Source: Hemileia vastatrix (lineage: Eukaryota > Basidiomycota > Pucciniomycetes > Pucciniales > Zaghouaniaceae). Taken from it: DNA of 64,000 nucleotides. Numbering within the stretch: position 1 is the first letter of the stretch; each line of letters begins with the position of its first letter. The stretch spans positions 51,020,974-51,084,973 of the forward strand of contig JASXTE010000003.1 in NCBI GenBank assembly GCA_030280995.1, written 5' to 3'. The position numbers and the translations under genes are program-made. This document shows positions 35,372-44,363 of the stretch, piece after piece. Below the pieces are notes generated by a model. It was not told the origin of the DNA, did not search any database, and saw only the letters and a list, made by a program, of their open reading frames with translations.

Positions 35372-35932
35372 TTTGGTGAGGGGTTGGAAACTCATTTTTC
35401 TGCTCCTCTGGGATATGTCAATGTCACTCTGAATGGCAGGGAGGCAAGGGCATTGGTGGATTCAGGTTCTCAGATAAACATGATTTCTTTGTTTGAGGCA
35501 ACTCATATGGGCCTCCCCATCAAAACTGTTATTGGTGGGAATTTGAGAGGGATCGGTGGTCATTTCACTGAATTGGTTGGAACTTCAGAGTTTGTGAAGT
35601 TAGATGTTGGCGGAGCCTCAGGGGAGGTTCATTTTTACATTTCTAAAGGTAATGTAAAAGCAGTGTTGGGTGGGCCATTCTTGATGGATTTTCAGGAAAG
35701 AATTGGTTATCAATTTGATTTGGGAATCAGTTTGGAGTTGACTGGTGAAGACGAAAGGAGGCTTCACATGAGGTTATCATCCCCTGGAGAGGATGGTTGG
35801 GAGACTAGGCCTGGTTTATCTTCAATGTGCCAGTGCATGGACTGCTGCAGGAGAAGGAAGGAAGTGGGTGCTGCCTCTGGTTTTTTGGAGTGCGGCTCAG
35901 GATCTATTGAGAGTCTGTCTTTTTTAGAGTAA
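35372..35932 (+). CDS. pol: Ty3 aspartic protease
   Basis: In frame with gag beyond one TAG codon, the sequence reads VNVTLNGREARALVDSGSQI, the retropepsin active-site DSG, then MISLFEA and a flap-like GIGGHFTELVG, and ends VLGGPFLMDF before a short tail. The catalytic Asp and fold-defining glycines are present. The double stop TAATAA at 35,930-35,935 ends it. It would mature gag and pol. Whether it is made by readthrough of the TAG or the TAG is a mutation is unresolved. Confidence 0.88.
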   Translation, partial: FGEGLETHFSAPLGYVNVTLNGREARALVDSGSQINMISLFEATHMGLPIKTVIGGNLRGIGGHFTELVGTSEFVKLDVGGASGEVHFYISKGNVKAVLGGPFLMDFQERIGYQFDLGISLELTGEDERRLHMRLSSPGEDGWETRPGLSSMCQCMDCCRRRKEVGAASGFLECGSGSIESLSFLE

Positions 35933-36170
35933 TAAGTGCTGATCACCATAGTGCTACAACCTCTCCCCGAGATGAGGAAATCCCAGGTTGTAGTAGGTCA
36001 GCTTCCTTGGAGATATACCAAGTGGATTTTCAACTTTCTCTTTTTAATGTTTCTCTTCTCTGCAAGTATTCATCAAGTTTTTTATCAAGTCTCTGTTCTC
36101 TCTCAAGATTCTTAATTATTTTTAATTTAAGTTTAAAGAAGAAGATTGGTTATATATCTTTATTGAAAGA

Positions 36171-37194
36171 TATGCGGAAAAGTTTTGGGGTGGTGAGACT
36201 GGGGTCTAAAAGTAAGTCCTCCCAATTGTGCACCGCTAGGGTTTCTTCTACACGTTTCAAAAACATTACCTGGGCCACACCTGTGAGCATTGGGGAAACC
36301 CCTGGCTATATTTGTAGGACAGAAGAAAACTCAAGAAAAGAAGATAAAAATTTCAAGATAATTCATGAAAATCAAGAAAAAAATCTGAAGATAATGAAGA
36401 AAGAAGATGCAAAATATTTTTGTGAAGATCATCAAGATCTATTTTTGGGCCTCCAGCATGAGGTTAAACTGCAGAAAATTTTGAAGAGAGAAGATCATCA
36501 AGATCGATTTTTGGACCTCCAGCATGAGGATAAACTGCACAATTTTAGAAGATGTGATTCAGAAAATGAATCAAGATTTGAAGATTTGGAAGTTGGAAGT
36601 GAGGATGAAGATGTGGAATTGTGGAAAAGTTTTGGAGTGGTGAGATTGGGGTGTAAAAGTAAATCCTCCCAATTGTGCACCACTAGGGTTTCTTCTACAC
36701 CTTTCAAAAACATTACCTTGGCCACGCATGTGAGCAATGGGGAAGCCCTTGGTTTTTGTTCCAGGTCTGGTGGTGAAGATTTCCTGAAGATCCCTCAAGT
36801 TGAAGGTGGAGTGGCAAAGTATAAGAAGGTAGCGCAGAAGATTAGGCCTGTCAATGAGCCTATTCCTGTGGGCTTGAATCCGCCTTTGAAGAGACCTCCT
36901 TTGTCAAGAGATCCGTACTGTACTCCTTTGGTGAAGAATCCTCCAGAATTTGTAGAGACGGCGAGGGTGACCATGGAAAGATTGAAAGTTGTTAATTTTA
37001 ATCCTGATGGGTGGTTGTCTGAGGAAGAAAAGAAGTTGTTGTTGCATGTTATTGTGCTAAGGGAAAAAGCGGTGGCATTTGTTGAGGAGGAAAGGGGTGT
37101 ATTGAAGCACTCTTATGGGGAACCTTACTTGATTCCTTTTGTTTGTCATGAAACTTGGCAAATCAAACCTATTCCGATTCCAGCTGCTATTTGA
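36171..37194 (+). pseudogene. pol: Ty3 pol, spacer region with a duplicated 45-residue module
   Basis: Between protease and RT the frame carries two copies of a module reading KSFGVVRLGSKSKSSQLC then RVSSTxFKNIT (near 36,175 and 36,610). Between them lie two copies of a short QHEVKL-type motif inside HQDLFLGLQ and HQDRFLDLQ. After these the sequence reads PVNEPIPVGLNPPLKRPP and PYLIPFVCHETWQIKPIPIP, the usual lead into gypsy RT. TGA at 37,192-37,194 replaces an Arg-type codon. The module is also present in the reversed fragment at 60.0-60.5 kb. Its function is unknown. Confidence 0.75.
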
Positions 37195-38120
37195 GAGGAT
37201 TTTGTAGAGATTGTTAGGGAAAGATTCAGGACTGAGTTATACAAACAATCAACATCCAGTTACTCAAGTCCAGTGTTCTGTGTTAAGAAGCAGAATGGAA
37301 AGTTGAGGGTGGTTCATGATCTTAGAGCCTTGAATAGAGTCACTATCAAGGACGCTGGTATGCCGCCAAGTGCAGAGGATTTTGTTGAAGCTTTTTCTGG
37401 ACGGGTGTGTTATGGTTTGGGTGATATAATGGGTGGTTTGATGAGATGGAACTCCATACAGATTCAAGGCCTCTCACAACTTTTGAGACTCCTTTGGGAA
37501 GATTTCAGCTCACTAGGTTGCCTCAAGGAGCAACTAATTCAGTGGCAGTTTATCAAGCACAGATGGCTTGGATTTTGCAGGATGAGGTTCCTACTCATGC
37601 TGGTATTTTTATTGATGATGCTGGAATTAAAGGACCATCCACTGATTATGGTAATGAGGTGTTATCGGAGAACCCTGGAATAAGGAGGTTTGTGTGGGAA
37701 TATGCAATAACTCTAGAGAAAGTGTTGTTTAGGATTGAAGAGGCTGGTTTGACCATTTCAGGGTCAAAATTCTGTTGTTGTGTTCCCGCTTTGGAAATTC
37801 CGAGTCATGTGGTATGTAAAGAGGGAAGGATTATGGCAAAGAAGAAGATTAATAAAATTCAGGCATGGCCAAGGCCTAAAAATACTACTGAAGTCAGAGG
37901 ATTTTTGGGTGTATGTGTATATGTCAGGATTTTCATTAAGGATTTTTCTTTGTTGGCTTCACCTTTAAGAAGGTTGACCAGAAAAGATGCAGATTGGGAA
38001 TGGACAGAAGAGTGTGAAGAGGCTTTTCAGAAGCTGAAAAAGGTTGTTGGTGAAGATATAATTCTTCACAAGTTGGATTATGGTGTTGGTGCTGGAAAGA
38101 TTTATCTGGCAGTGGACTAA
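37195..38120 (+). pseudogene. pol: Ty3 pol, reverse transcriptase
   Basis: RT landmarks in order are SSYSSPVFCVKKQNGKLRVV, HDLRALNRVTIKDAG, GLGDIMGG, then after a one-base deletion near 37,438 PLTTFETPLGRFQLTRLPQG. AGIFIDDAG follows (the YxDD box as FIDD, catalytic Asps intact), then VRGFLGVCVYVRIFIKDFS. It ends at TAA 38,118-38,120 within AVD-x-SYIAAG, a nonsense change in the RNase H start. Without the shift and stops this would be a standard chromovirus-type RT. Confidence 0.92.
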
Positions 38121-39041
38121 AGTTATATTGCTGCTGGTGCTGTTTTGTCTCAGGAGGATAAGACTGGGAGGGTCAGGCCAGTAAGGTATGAGTCTGTGGT
38201 GTTTAATGAGGTGGAATCTAGGTATTCTCAACCTAAGTTGGAATTGTGTGGCGTAGCTAAAATTTTAAAGAAGCTACAGACCGTTTTGTGGGGGCAGCAT
38301 TTTGAGCTGCAGGTGGATGCAAAATCTTTGGTTCAGATGATCAATACACCTAGTCTTCCAAATGCTCCAATGACTAGGTGGGTGGCATTTATTCAACATT
38401 TTTCTTTTGACCTGGTACACAAACCAGGTAAAAATTTTACTATGCCTGATGGATTATCAAGGAGGCCACCTACAGATGAGGATTCTGATTCTGAAGAGTT
38501 TGACAAAGATTTTCCAGTGATTAGGGCCAGCACAAAGGGTGCTGAGGATTTTTCTTTCCTCCCCCATGAGGCTAAACTGGATGATTGTTCTGACCTCCCC
38601 CAAGAGGTTAAACTGGCTGGATCTGATCTTGATTCTGGTGATCAGGATGTTTTTGTTGATGAAGATGGAGTTGTTGTTTGGGACAGCTCAAAATTGAAAA
38701 AGGGTGTTTTTGTTAGTGAACTGGATTCTCACAAGGTTCAGTGGAAAGAGAAGGACGTGCCAAAATTTAAGGATTGGTGTTCTGGTTGGGCTGCTCAATT
38801 GGCTCATGTTCACACTGGTGATTTTTATGACAGAGTTTTACCCTTGGATGTTGTTTTGTTAGATTTTGAAGATGAGACCTGGGGTCAATCTGGGTTTTAT
38901 TTTATTTTGGTGGAATATCTGTTGACCTTGGAGAGGCCAGATATTTGTGATGATGATACTTGTTTGGCAATCAAGAAGAAGAGTCCTGGATTTTATGTGT
39001 CAGGAAGGCGCTTGATGAGAAGGAGACATCCTAATCCTTAA
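38121..39041 (+). pseudogene. pol: Ty3 pol, RNase H and acidic linker
   Basis: After the TAA the same frame continues SYIAAGAVLSQED, ESRYSQPKLELCGV, FELQVDAKSLVQMI and FDLVHKPGKNFTMPDGLSRR, which is gypsy RNase H. An acidic linker follows that contains LPHEAKL and LPQEVKL. These are coding versions of the 20-bp motif that is iterated in the 3' region. The frame stops at TAA 39,039-39,041 and integrase goes on in the same frame. Confidence 0.88.
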
Positions 39042-40151
39042 GTGGTGGTGACTCAGAAGAAGGGTCAAGAATTGGTTTTGAAGTCTTTGCATGAAGACCT
39101 TGGTCATAGAGGCTTTGGGGAGACTTATAGAAGAGTAGCAGACAGATTTTGGTGGCCGGGTATGAAGTTGGCTGTGCAGGGCTGGGTTCAATCTTGTGAA
39201 GAATGTCAAAGAAGAAGTCCTTTGAAACCTAAAGAGGTGGGCCGTGCTACTGGTGAATCAACTGTTTTTGGAAGGGTCAGTCTGGATGCTGTCCATATTA
39301 AAGAGGGCAGGTATAAATACTTGATTGTTGCTAGGGATGATTTGTCTGGTTGGGTTGAGGCAGTGCCTCTGGTTAATTTGACTGCCAAGAATGTGGCAGA
39401 GTTTTTGAAGAAGGAGTGGATTTATAGGTATGGGTTGATGAAGTTGGTGACTGTTGATGGTGGGCCAGAGTTTGGTGCTGAATTTAAAGAAGCTGTGGCT
39501 AGTGTTGGTTCTAGGGTTAGAGTGGCTACACCGTATTATCCTGAAGCTGAAGGCATGGTTGAAAGAGCCCATCAAGTTATCAAGAATGCTTTGGTGAAGA
39601 TGTGTGGAGATAGTGCCAAAAAGTGGAGGCATTATTTACCCTTGGTTTTATTTGCGGATAGGGTCACTGTGAAGAGGACAACTGGCTATTCTCCTTATGA
39701 GTTAATGTTTGGTCAGAAGGCCTTTCTACCAGTGGACTTGGAAGATGTCTCTTATCTTGGAATTGATTGGGATGACGTGCACTCAACAGAAGATTTGCTC
39801 TGTGCCAGGATGCAACAGTTGGAATGTAGAGAGGAATGTCAAGAGAAGGCGTACTCTAGAATGATGAAGATTAGGAATCAATCAGTCAGGTACTGGGACA
39901 AGAAGTTGGCTCATAGACTCAGGAATCCCTTGAAACCTGATTGTCTGGTTTTGGTGTATAATAGAAGTTTGGAGAGTCAGTGGGGCAAAATGTTTGCTGA
40001 CAGATGGAATGGACCTTACAGAGTCAGATCTCAGGCGTCTGGAGGTTCTTATGCTTTGGAAGAGTTGGATGGTGCAGTCTTGAAAAAGAGGGTGGCTGCA
40101 GACCAAGTGAAGAGGTTTTATCCCAGAGGCACTAGGCATGAAGAAGATTGA
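39042..40151 (+). CDS. pol: Ty3 pol, integrase
   Basis: The N-terminal zinc domain (LHEDLGHRGF, then CEECQRRS) is followed by a DDE core with LDAVHI (Asp), TVDGGPEFGAEF (Asp) and AEGMVERAHQ (Glu), all present. Next come FADRVTVKRTTGYSPYELMFG and a C-terminal RWNGPYRV module (GPY/F). It ends EED at 40,151. The catalytic set is complete, so this domain alone could be functional if expressed. No chromodomain follows. Confidence 0.92.
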   Translation: MVVTQKKGQELVLKSLHEDLGHRGFGETYRRVADRFWWPGMKLAVQGWVQSCEECQRRSPLKPKEVGRATGESTVFGRVSLDAVHIKEGRYKYLIVARDDLSGWVEAVPLVNLTAKNVAEFLKKEWIYRYGLMKLVTVDGGPEFGAEFKEAVASVGSRVRVATPYYPEAEGMVERAHQVIKNALVKMCGDSAKKWRHYLPLVLFADRVTVKRTTGYSPYELMFGQKAFLPVDLEDVSYLGIDWDDVHSTEDLLCARMQQLECREECQEKAYSRMMKIRNQSVRYWDKKLAHRLRNPLKPDCLVLVYNRSLESQWGKMFADRWNGPYRVRSQASGGSYALEELDGAVLKKRVAADQVKRFYPRGTRHEED

Positions 40152-40287
40152 CTCTGCAATGAGGATAAACTACGGACCATTCTTTAATTTTGGTTTTTTT
40201 GTGGTGATGCTATGCATCTGTTTGTTGGAAACTTTTGTTAGAGGGTACCCATGGGTGGGGCATCTAGATTTGATCTTGGAAAGTGTA

Positions 40288-40328
40288 GGGGTGACTGATG
40301 GGCTGGATGCTCTATCAACAGTTACCCC
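40288..40328 (+). repeat. Conserved 10-bp-stem hairpin, copy 1
   Basis: Stem GGGGTGACTG with CAGTTACCCC; the loop reads atgggctggatgctctatcaa. One stem position is a G-U wobble if transcribed. Preceded by a ggtaccca...ttctaga-like block that is shared by all copies. Confidence 0.8.
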
Positions 40329-40548
40329 AGATTGTCTGTTTCCAACCCTTTCTCTTAATTTGGTTGAACCCTAGTATTGGTTTATTTTCACAGGTTTTAG
40401 TCCTCTATGACTTTAAACTGGAAATTGCTTTGGTTTTCAAGTGCCAGACTCTTCACTCAAATTGGTTTTGGTTTTTTTTGTGTTGAATGTTGTGTTTTTG
40501 TTAGAAGGTACCCAGGGGGGGCTTCTAGATTTTATTTTGGAAAGTGTG

Positions 40549-40590
40549 GGGGTAACTGATGAGCTGGCTGCTCTGTAGAACAGTTACCCC
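40549..40590 (+). repeat. Conserved 10-bp-stem hairpin, copy 2
   Basis: Stem GGGGTAACTG with CAGTTACCCC, fully paired. The loop keeps gagctggctgctct. Flanking text matches copy 1. Confidence 0.85.
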
Positions 40591-40963
40591 AGAATTTCTG
40601 TCTCAAGTCTTTTGTTTTTCCTAGTTGAATTCTAGTTCTGTTGTTTATTATTCAGGTTTCAAGTCCGCTATGACTTTAAACTGGTTTGGGACTGGCTTCT
40701 TTATCTTTGGTTCTTTCAGATTGGTGGTGGATCACTGGTGGTCTCCCATCATTTTTACTTATTTGAGGGAGCCCACCCAGTGATCATTTCTATGGACCGG
40801 ACTTTCCCTTATTGGAAAATTTATGGAGCTGGTCTTTCTTTGATTTTTGCAGTTATGTTTTTTCTAGATAGAAGTTTTAGATTATTTTCTTTTTTCTCTT
40901 TTTTTTCTTTTAATTTTTTTATGGGGGTTGTTTAAAATTATAAAATCAAAAAGATAGGGTGTT

Positions 40964-41036
40964 ACCACATCAGGGTCACCTGGATGTGGGCAAGCATTGG
41001 TGGGGAAAGGCTCATCAATTGGCCGGGAAATGATAT
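40964..41036 (+). repeat. Second hairpin pair, copy 1 (CCACATC...GATGTGG and following)
   Basis: CCACATC-AGG pairs with CCT-G-GATGTGG. It is followed by a larger imperfect stem AGCATT...AATGAT around the conserved loop text ggctcatcaattgg. The copies at 41,160 and 56,664 use AAG/CTT and GGTATC/GATACC at the same positions. Confidence 0.7.
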
Positions 41037-41159
41037 TTTATTTTCATTTATTATTTATTTCATGTGTTTCTGTGTTTCATTATCTTTATAAACGTCTGAA
41101 TTTCTAAAATTTTTTTGATTTTGTTTTCTGTTAATCATTTAAAAAATTTAATTGTGTAT

Positions 41160-41229
41160 CCACATCAAGGTGCACTTGGATGTGGGTAAGGTATCAGGGG
41201 ATCAGCTCATCAATTGGCTGGGGGATACC
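41160..41229 (+). repeat. Second hairpin pair, copy 2
   Basis: CCACATC-AAG pairs with CTT-G-GATGTGG. GGTATC then pairs with GATACC around agctcatcaattggctggg. The spacing is the same as in copy 1. Confidence 0.75.
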
Positions 41230-41369
41230 ATTTGTATTATTTTTTATATTTTATTTTATTTCATTTAAGTTATTTCATTTCATTTCATTTATTAATTTTT
41301 TATTATAATATATCAGTAGATACAAGTAAAAAAAAAAAAAAAATTCTGAAATTATTTTTATTATTTGTT

Positions 41370-42977
41370 TTATATTATTATTATGTTTCTAATCTTTTGC
41401 AGGAGCTCATTTTCTGGATGATGAAGCTTCTGGAGGCTGGTCCGGATTGTGATGACGTTTTTTTTTTTGCTGGGATTGTGGGAAGCACTGTGTTCTTTGA
41501 AGTGCATCCTGCTGGAGAGATTATAGGGATTGTAATGATCAGGGATTGGATTAGAGGGAAGTTCAGAGGAGGAAGAAGAAGAGGCAGGAATGGAGTGCTG
41601 GAGGGTGTGTTTAATGATCCTAGACATTTTCCAGTGGTCGTCTAGTAGGCGCTTTCTCAGGGATTTTCCAAAGTCATTCAAGGGTCCATGGAGGGCAAAG
41701 GCTTTTAGCATATTGGAACACATGGTGCTTAGGTGTTTCTTCATGTCTCCATAATCCAGGGTCAAAAAAGTTTCAAGAGTTTGGCCAACTCCAATAATAG
41801 ATTCAGGAGGAGGGGTGCCAACTAGACAAGAATAATTGGATCAGTAATTATTTTTTAATGAAGAAATGGAATATTTAATTTGGTACTTACAGATTGGAAG
41901 CTCATCAAATCTGTAAGCAGCTGGGATTTGGATCTCTGACGATCTTGTTATGGTCATAGTGGGTGGATCAACTAGGGAAAGATATGGATTCCCATGGTCT
42001 TCCTCTGAAGGATCCTGAGAAGGTGAACTGAGTTGCTGATGTTCCTGGGGCCTAGTTGGAGCAGTGAGATTGTTGTTGTTGTTGTGGTTGTTATTTCTGT
42101 TGGATTCAGCTGGAGGAGGTGCTGGGATGGAGTACCAGGGTTGTTAAAGGATGGAGCAGGAGAGGGGGATTTGGAAGCAGACTGCTATCTTCTGGATGGA
42201 GAATTTGAAGAGATGGAACAGTCAGAAGAGTAGTTTGCTGACAGAGGAGAGGTGTAGTTTCTTTGTCTTAGTTAGGGACGAAGTTGTTGTTGTGGAGCAG
42301 TGTGTGGTGTTCTGGTCTCTTCTTGGGGCTCTCTGGCAGTTCTCTTAGAAATCTGGGAAATTTTGGTGTTTTTGGATTTTGGAAGGGTGGATTGCATTGC
42401 TCTGGGAGCAGTAGGAGGTAGTTGGGTTGAGTTGTTATTGTTGTCTGGATGAATTTGGCTATTTTCTGGCCGTTTTTGGAGGTTTTGGCACTGATTTTCA
42501 CTGTTTGGTGAGGCGGGCGGGCCGCCCGACGTCGGCCGGGCCGCCTGGACGCAGTCTAGAAGCCTAGGGGTTGATTTTGAAGCTTTTGGAGCTAATTTAG
42601 CAGTGATAAAAGCAGTTTCTTGAGAAGCTAAGGCTGGTCTTTTGGGAAGAGTGCGGGAAGCTGAGCTTCTGGATCTTCTGGAAGGAGCTGAAGATAGAGA
42701 GGAAGAGGATGGACCAAGTTCTGGAGACCTGGTAGGGGATCTGGAGATGTACTTGTGAGAAGGAGAAGGCGGAGGAATAGGATAGTGGGGAATCTCTGTC
42801 ACATTTCTTTTTTTTGGAATAGCAAGAGTCACAAGCCCTGTTATAGAATTTGGCTTCTGAATTTGGAAGAGTGAATGTGCAAGGTCTGCACATGTGGATG
42901 CACTGTTTGCAGGCATAGTCCCTTGGAGCAGTGAAGCAAGGAAGAGTAGAGGAGTCAACAGCAGGGGATCCAGACAT
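41370..42977 (-). pseudogene. Antisense cysteine-cluster gene A1 inside the Ty3 element
   Basis: From ATG 42,977 the reverse strand reads PRDYACKQC, CRPC, then RACDSCYSKKKKCDRD, a C-x2-C-x6-C block like the first half of a fungal Zn(II)2Cys6 cluster. After a frame slip a long Ser/Pro/Arg-rich region follows (SRSPTRSPE, SRRSRSSASR), then SPSQDPSEEDHG and IQIPAAYRFDELPI. A clean 69-nt intron (41,890-41,822) joins to VGTPPPESIIGVG and LDYGDMKKHLSTMCSNML. The intron and domain order show a real gene opposed to the element, but two stops and two shifts now break it. A DNA-binding or regulatory role is inferred from the cysteines and is unproven. Confidence 0.65.
42507..42556. repeat. GC-rich palindromic block within A1
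   Basis: About 40 bases of nearly pure G/C around ggccgcccgacgtcggccgg. Its reverse complement matches the GC-rich block in the LTRs (32,812-32,872 and 44,809-44,869): shared text is CGACGTCGGG-x-GGCCCGCCCGCC. Inside A1 it codes for AARPTSGGPPASP. Confidence 0.8.
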
Positions 42978-43124
42978 TATTTGTAGTGTGAAAGGTGATG
43001 AAAAGGATAAGAGAAGATTTTGTCAGTGATGAGTAGAAGATGAAGTGAGGGCAGACGCTCGGTGGGTCTAGCTGTGTGTGTATTGCATGAAATTGGCAGG
43101 GTCAGATTCATGCAAGATTCTGAC

Positions 43125-43340
43125 AGTCCTCTATGACTCTAAACTGGAAAATTTATCAGTCCATCAAGACTTTAAACTGAAATCTGGTTTCTGTTAGTCC
43201 TCCAAGACTTTAAACTGGCTGGTTTCAAGATTTTATCAAGAACTAGTCCGTCAAGACTTTAAACTGAACACTGTGTTAGTCCCCCAAGACTTTAAACTGA
43301 GGGTTGTAAGTCCCCCAAGACTATAAACTGAGGAAAAAGG
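43125..43340 (+). repeat. 20-bp motif array, first block (six units)
   Basis: Units read AGTCCCCCAAGACTTTAAAC plus TGA or TGG, with variable 8-25-base spacers. Each has an AGTC...GACT mini-inverted repeat. The units are not a CRISPR array: spacers are themselves similar and the host is eukaryotic. Confidence 0.85.
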
Positions 43341-43421
43341 GTTTTGTTGTTGGAGTTGGTTTGAAAGATTGGTGGAGGGTATCCACAGGGGGAGCCTCCG
43401 AATTTAGCAAAGGCAAGTTTG

Positions 43422-43462
43422 GGGGTAATTGATGGGCTGGCTGCTCTATTCACAATTACCCC
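43422..43462 (+). repeat. Conserved 10-bp-stem hairpin, copy 3 (compensatory pair)
   Basis: Stem GGGGTAATTG with CAATTACCCC. Compared with copy 2 one C-G pair has become T-A on both sides, so pairing is kept. The loop keeps gatgggctggctgctct. Confidence 0.85.
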
Positions 43463-43527
43463 AGAATGTTAGTTTTTTCTCTGTGTCTTAATGTGGTTGA
43501 TCTCTGGTTCTGGGTTTATGATTTAGG

Positions 43528-43620
43528 TTTTTGATTCCCCCAAGACTTTAAACTGAGGGTTTTGAGTCCCCCAAGACTATAAAATGAGGATGGTCCCCCA
43601 AGACTTAAAACTGAGGGTTG
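43528..43620 (+). repeat. 20-bp motif array, second block (three units)
   Basis: Three further units of the CCCCCAAGACT(TT/AT)AAACTGAGG type lie immediately beyond the hairpin, as in the sister element. Confidence 0.8.
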
Positions 43621-43674
43621 TTTGTGGTTACATCCTATAGAGGGTGTGGTCAATTTTTCTTTTCTGAATCAAAC

Positions 43675-44315
43675 TCAAGTACTAGTGGAATAACAGAGGG
43701 AATCAAGAGATGAAATGAAGTGTTCAGAATTAGCCTTTAACTGGTGAATGAGATGTCTTCTGTTCTCAATGTCCTGTGGATCTCTAGCAGGAGTGGATTG
43801 GAAATAGTGAAGCAGAAGTTGCTTCTGTTGAGATGTGTGTTGTTGGAACTTGGCCTTGATAGTGGGCAAGTGCGTTGGTGTTGGTGGTGCAATGGATCCT
43901 ACATTGTTATCATCACTATCAGAAGAGGAAGGAACTGAGAAGTTATCAGTTTTAAAGCTGAAGGAAGGAATGAATGTTCTTTACCATCAGATGGACCAGG
44001 GATGCGGGAACTAGTTGTTTTATGGGTTGTGGAACTCTTCTGGGAAGGGTGGAGCTTTTTGATTAATCTGGGTATCAGGATGGATGGCCTAGATCTTTTG
44101 GTGCTGGCATAAGAAGGACCAGGTTGAGGCAGAGGTGAATCTGTTGTGGAAGAAAGTGGACCAGGTCTGTGGAAGGTCTTCTTTCTGGAGTGGCAGACAT
44201 TGCAGGACGTTCTGTATGGATGAACAGGTGGTGTTATGGCGCAGATTAAATTATTGTTGATGCAGTATTGGCAGGGGCCCATTTCAGAGGCAGATTCGGG
44301 AAGGAGGTTAAACAT
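43675..44315 (-). pseudogene. Antisense cysteine-cluster gene A2 inside the Ty3 element
   Basis: From ATG 44,315 the reverse strand reads PCQYCINNNLIC and, 16 residues on, TSCNVCHSRKKTFHRPGP. This is the same paired C-x2-C layout as A1 and the relic at 2.2-2.95 kb. A basic Ser/Pro-rich region follows (STKRSRPSILIPRLIKKLHP), then after a shift near 43,930 SSSDSDDN and HTSQQKQLLLHYFQSTPARD to a stop at 43,675. The start lies 48 bases inside the 3' LTR border, so its promoter would sit in the LTR in reverse. The last cysteine of the basic block is replaced (KKTFH), which would weaken metal binding. Its function is unknown. Confidence 0.6.
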
Positions 44316-44353
44316 GGAGGTTGGATGAAGAAAGAATGCGGAAATTCTCAATT

Positions 44354-44363
44354 GGAGGGAGGA
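44354..44363 (+). other. Polypurine tract of the Ty3 element
   Basis: GGAGGGAGGA abuts the TG of the 3' LTR. The sister copy has the same tract before its LTR at 57,910. Confidence 0.9.

Larger units (their letters stand above)
40152..44353 (+). other. Ty3 3' region, 4.2 kb: hairpins, motif array, antisense genes
   Basis: This region between integrase and the polypurine tract is several times longer than the usual gypsy 3' region. It has no sense-strand domain. It holds repeated RNA-type hairpins, the 20-bp motif array, a homopurine/T-rich stretch (40,870-40,930; 41,220-41,350) and two reverse-strand genes. The sister copy at 55.77-57.90 kb keeps the hairpins and array but lacks the first antisense gene. 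Confidence 0.8.

Noticed and set aside
37273..37683. A separate protein from the open frame spanning the RT shift
   Set aside because: The first half is RT and the second half is out of frame; the true RT frame resumes at 37,446, so it is a frameshift artefact.
43125..43620. CRISPR-like look of the 20-bp motif with spacers
   Set aside because: Repeats are imperfect, spacers are short and similar to each other, there are no cas genes, and the context is a eukaryotic retrotransposon.
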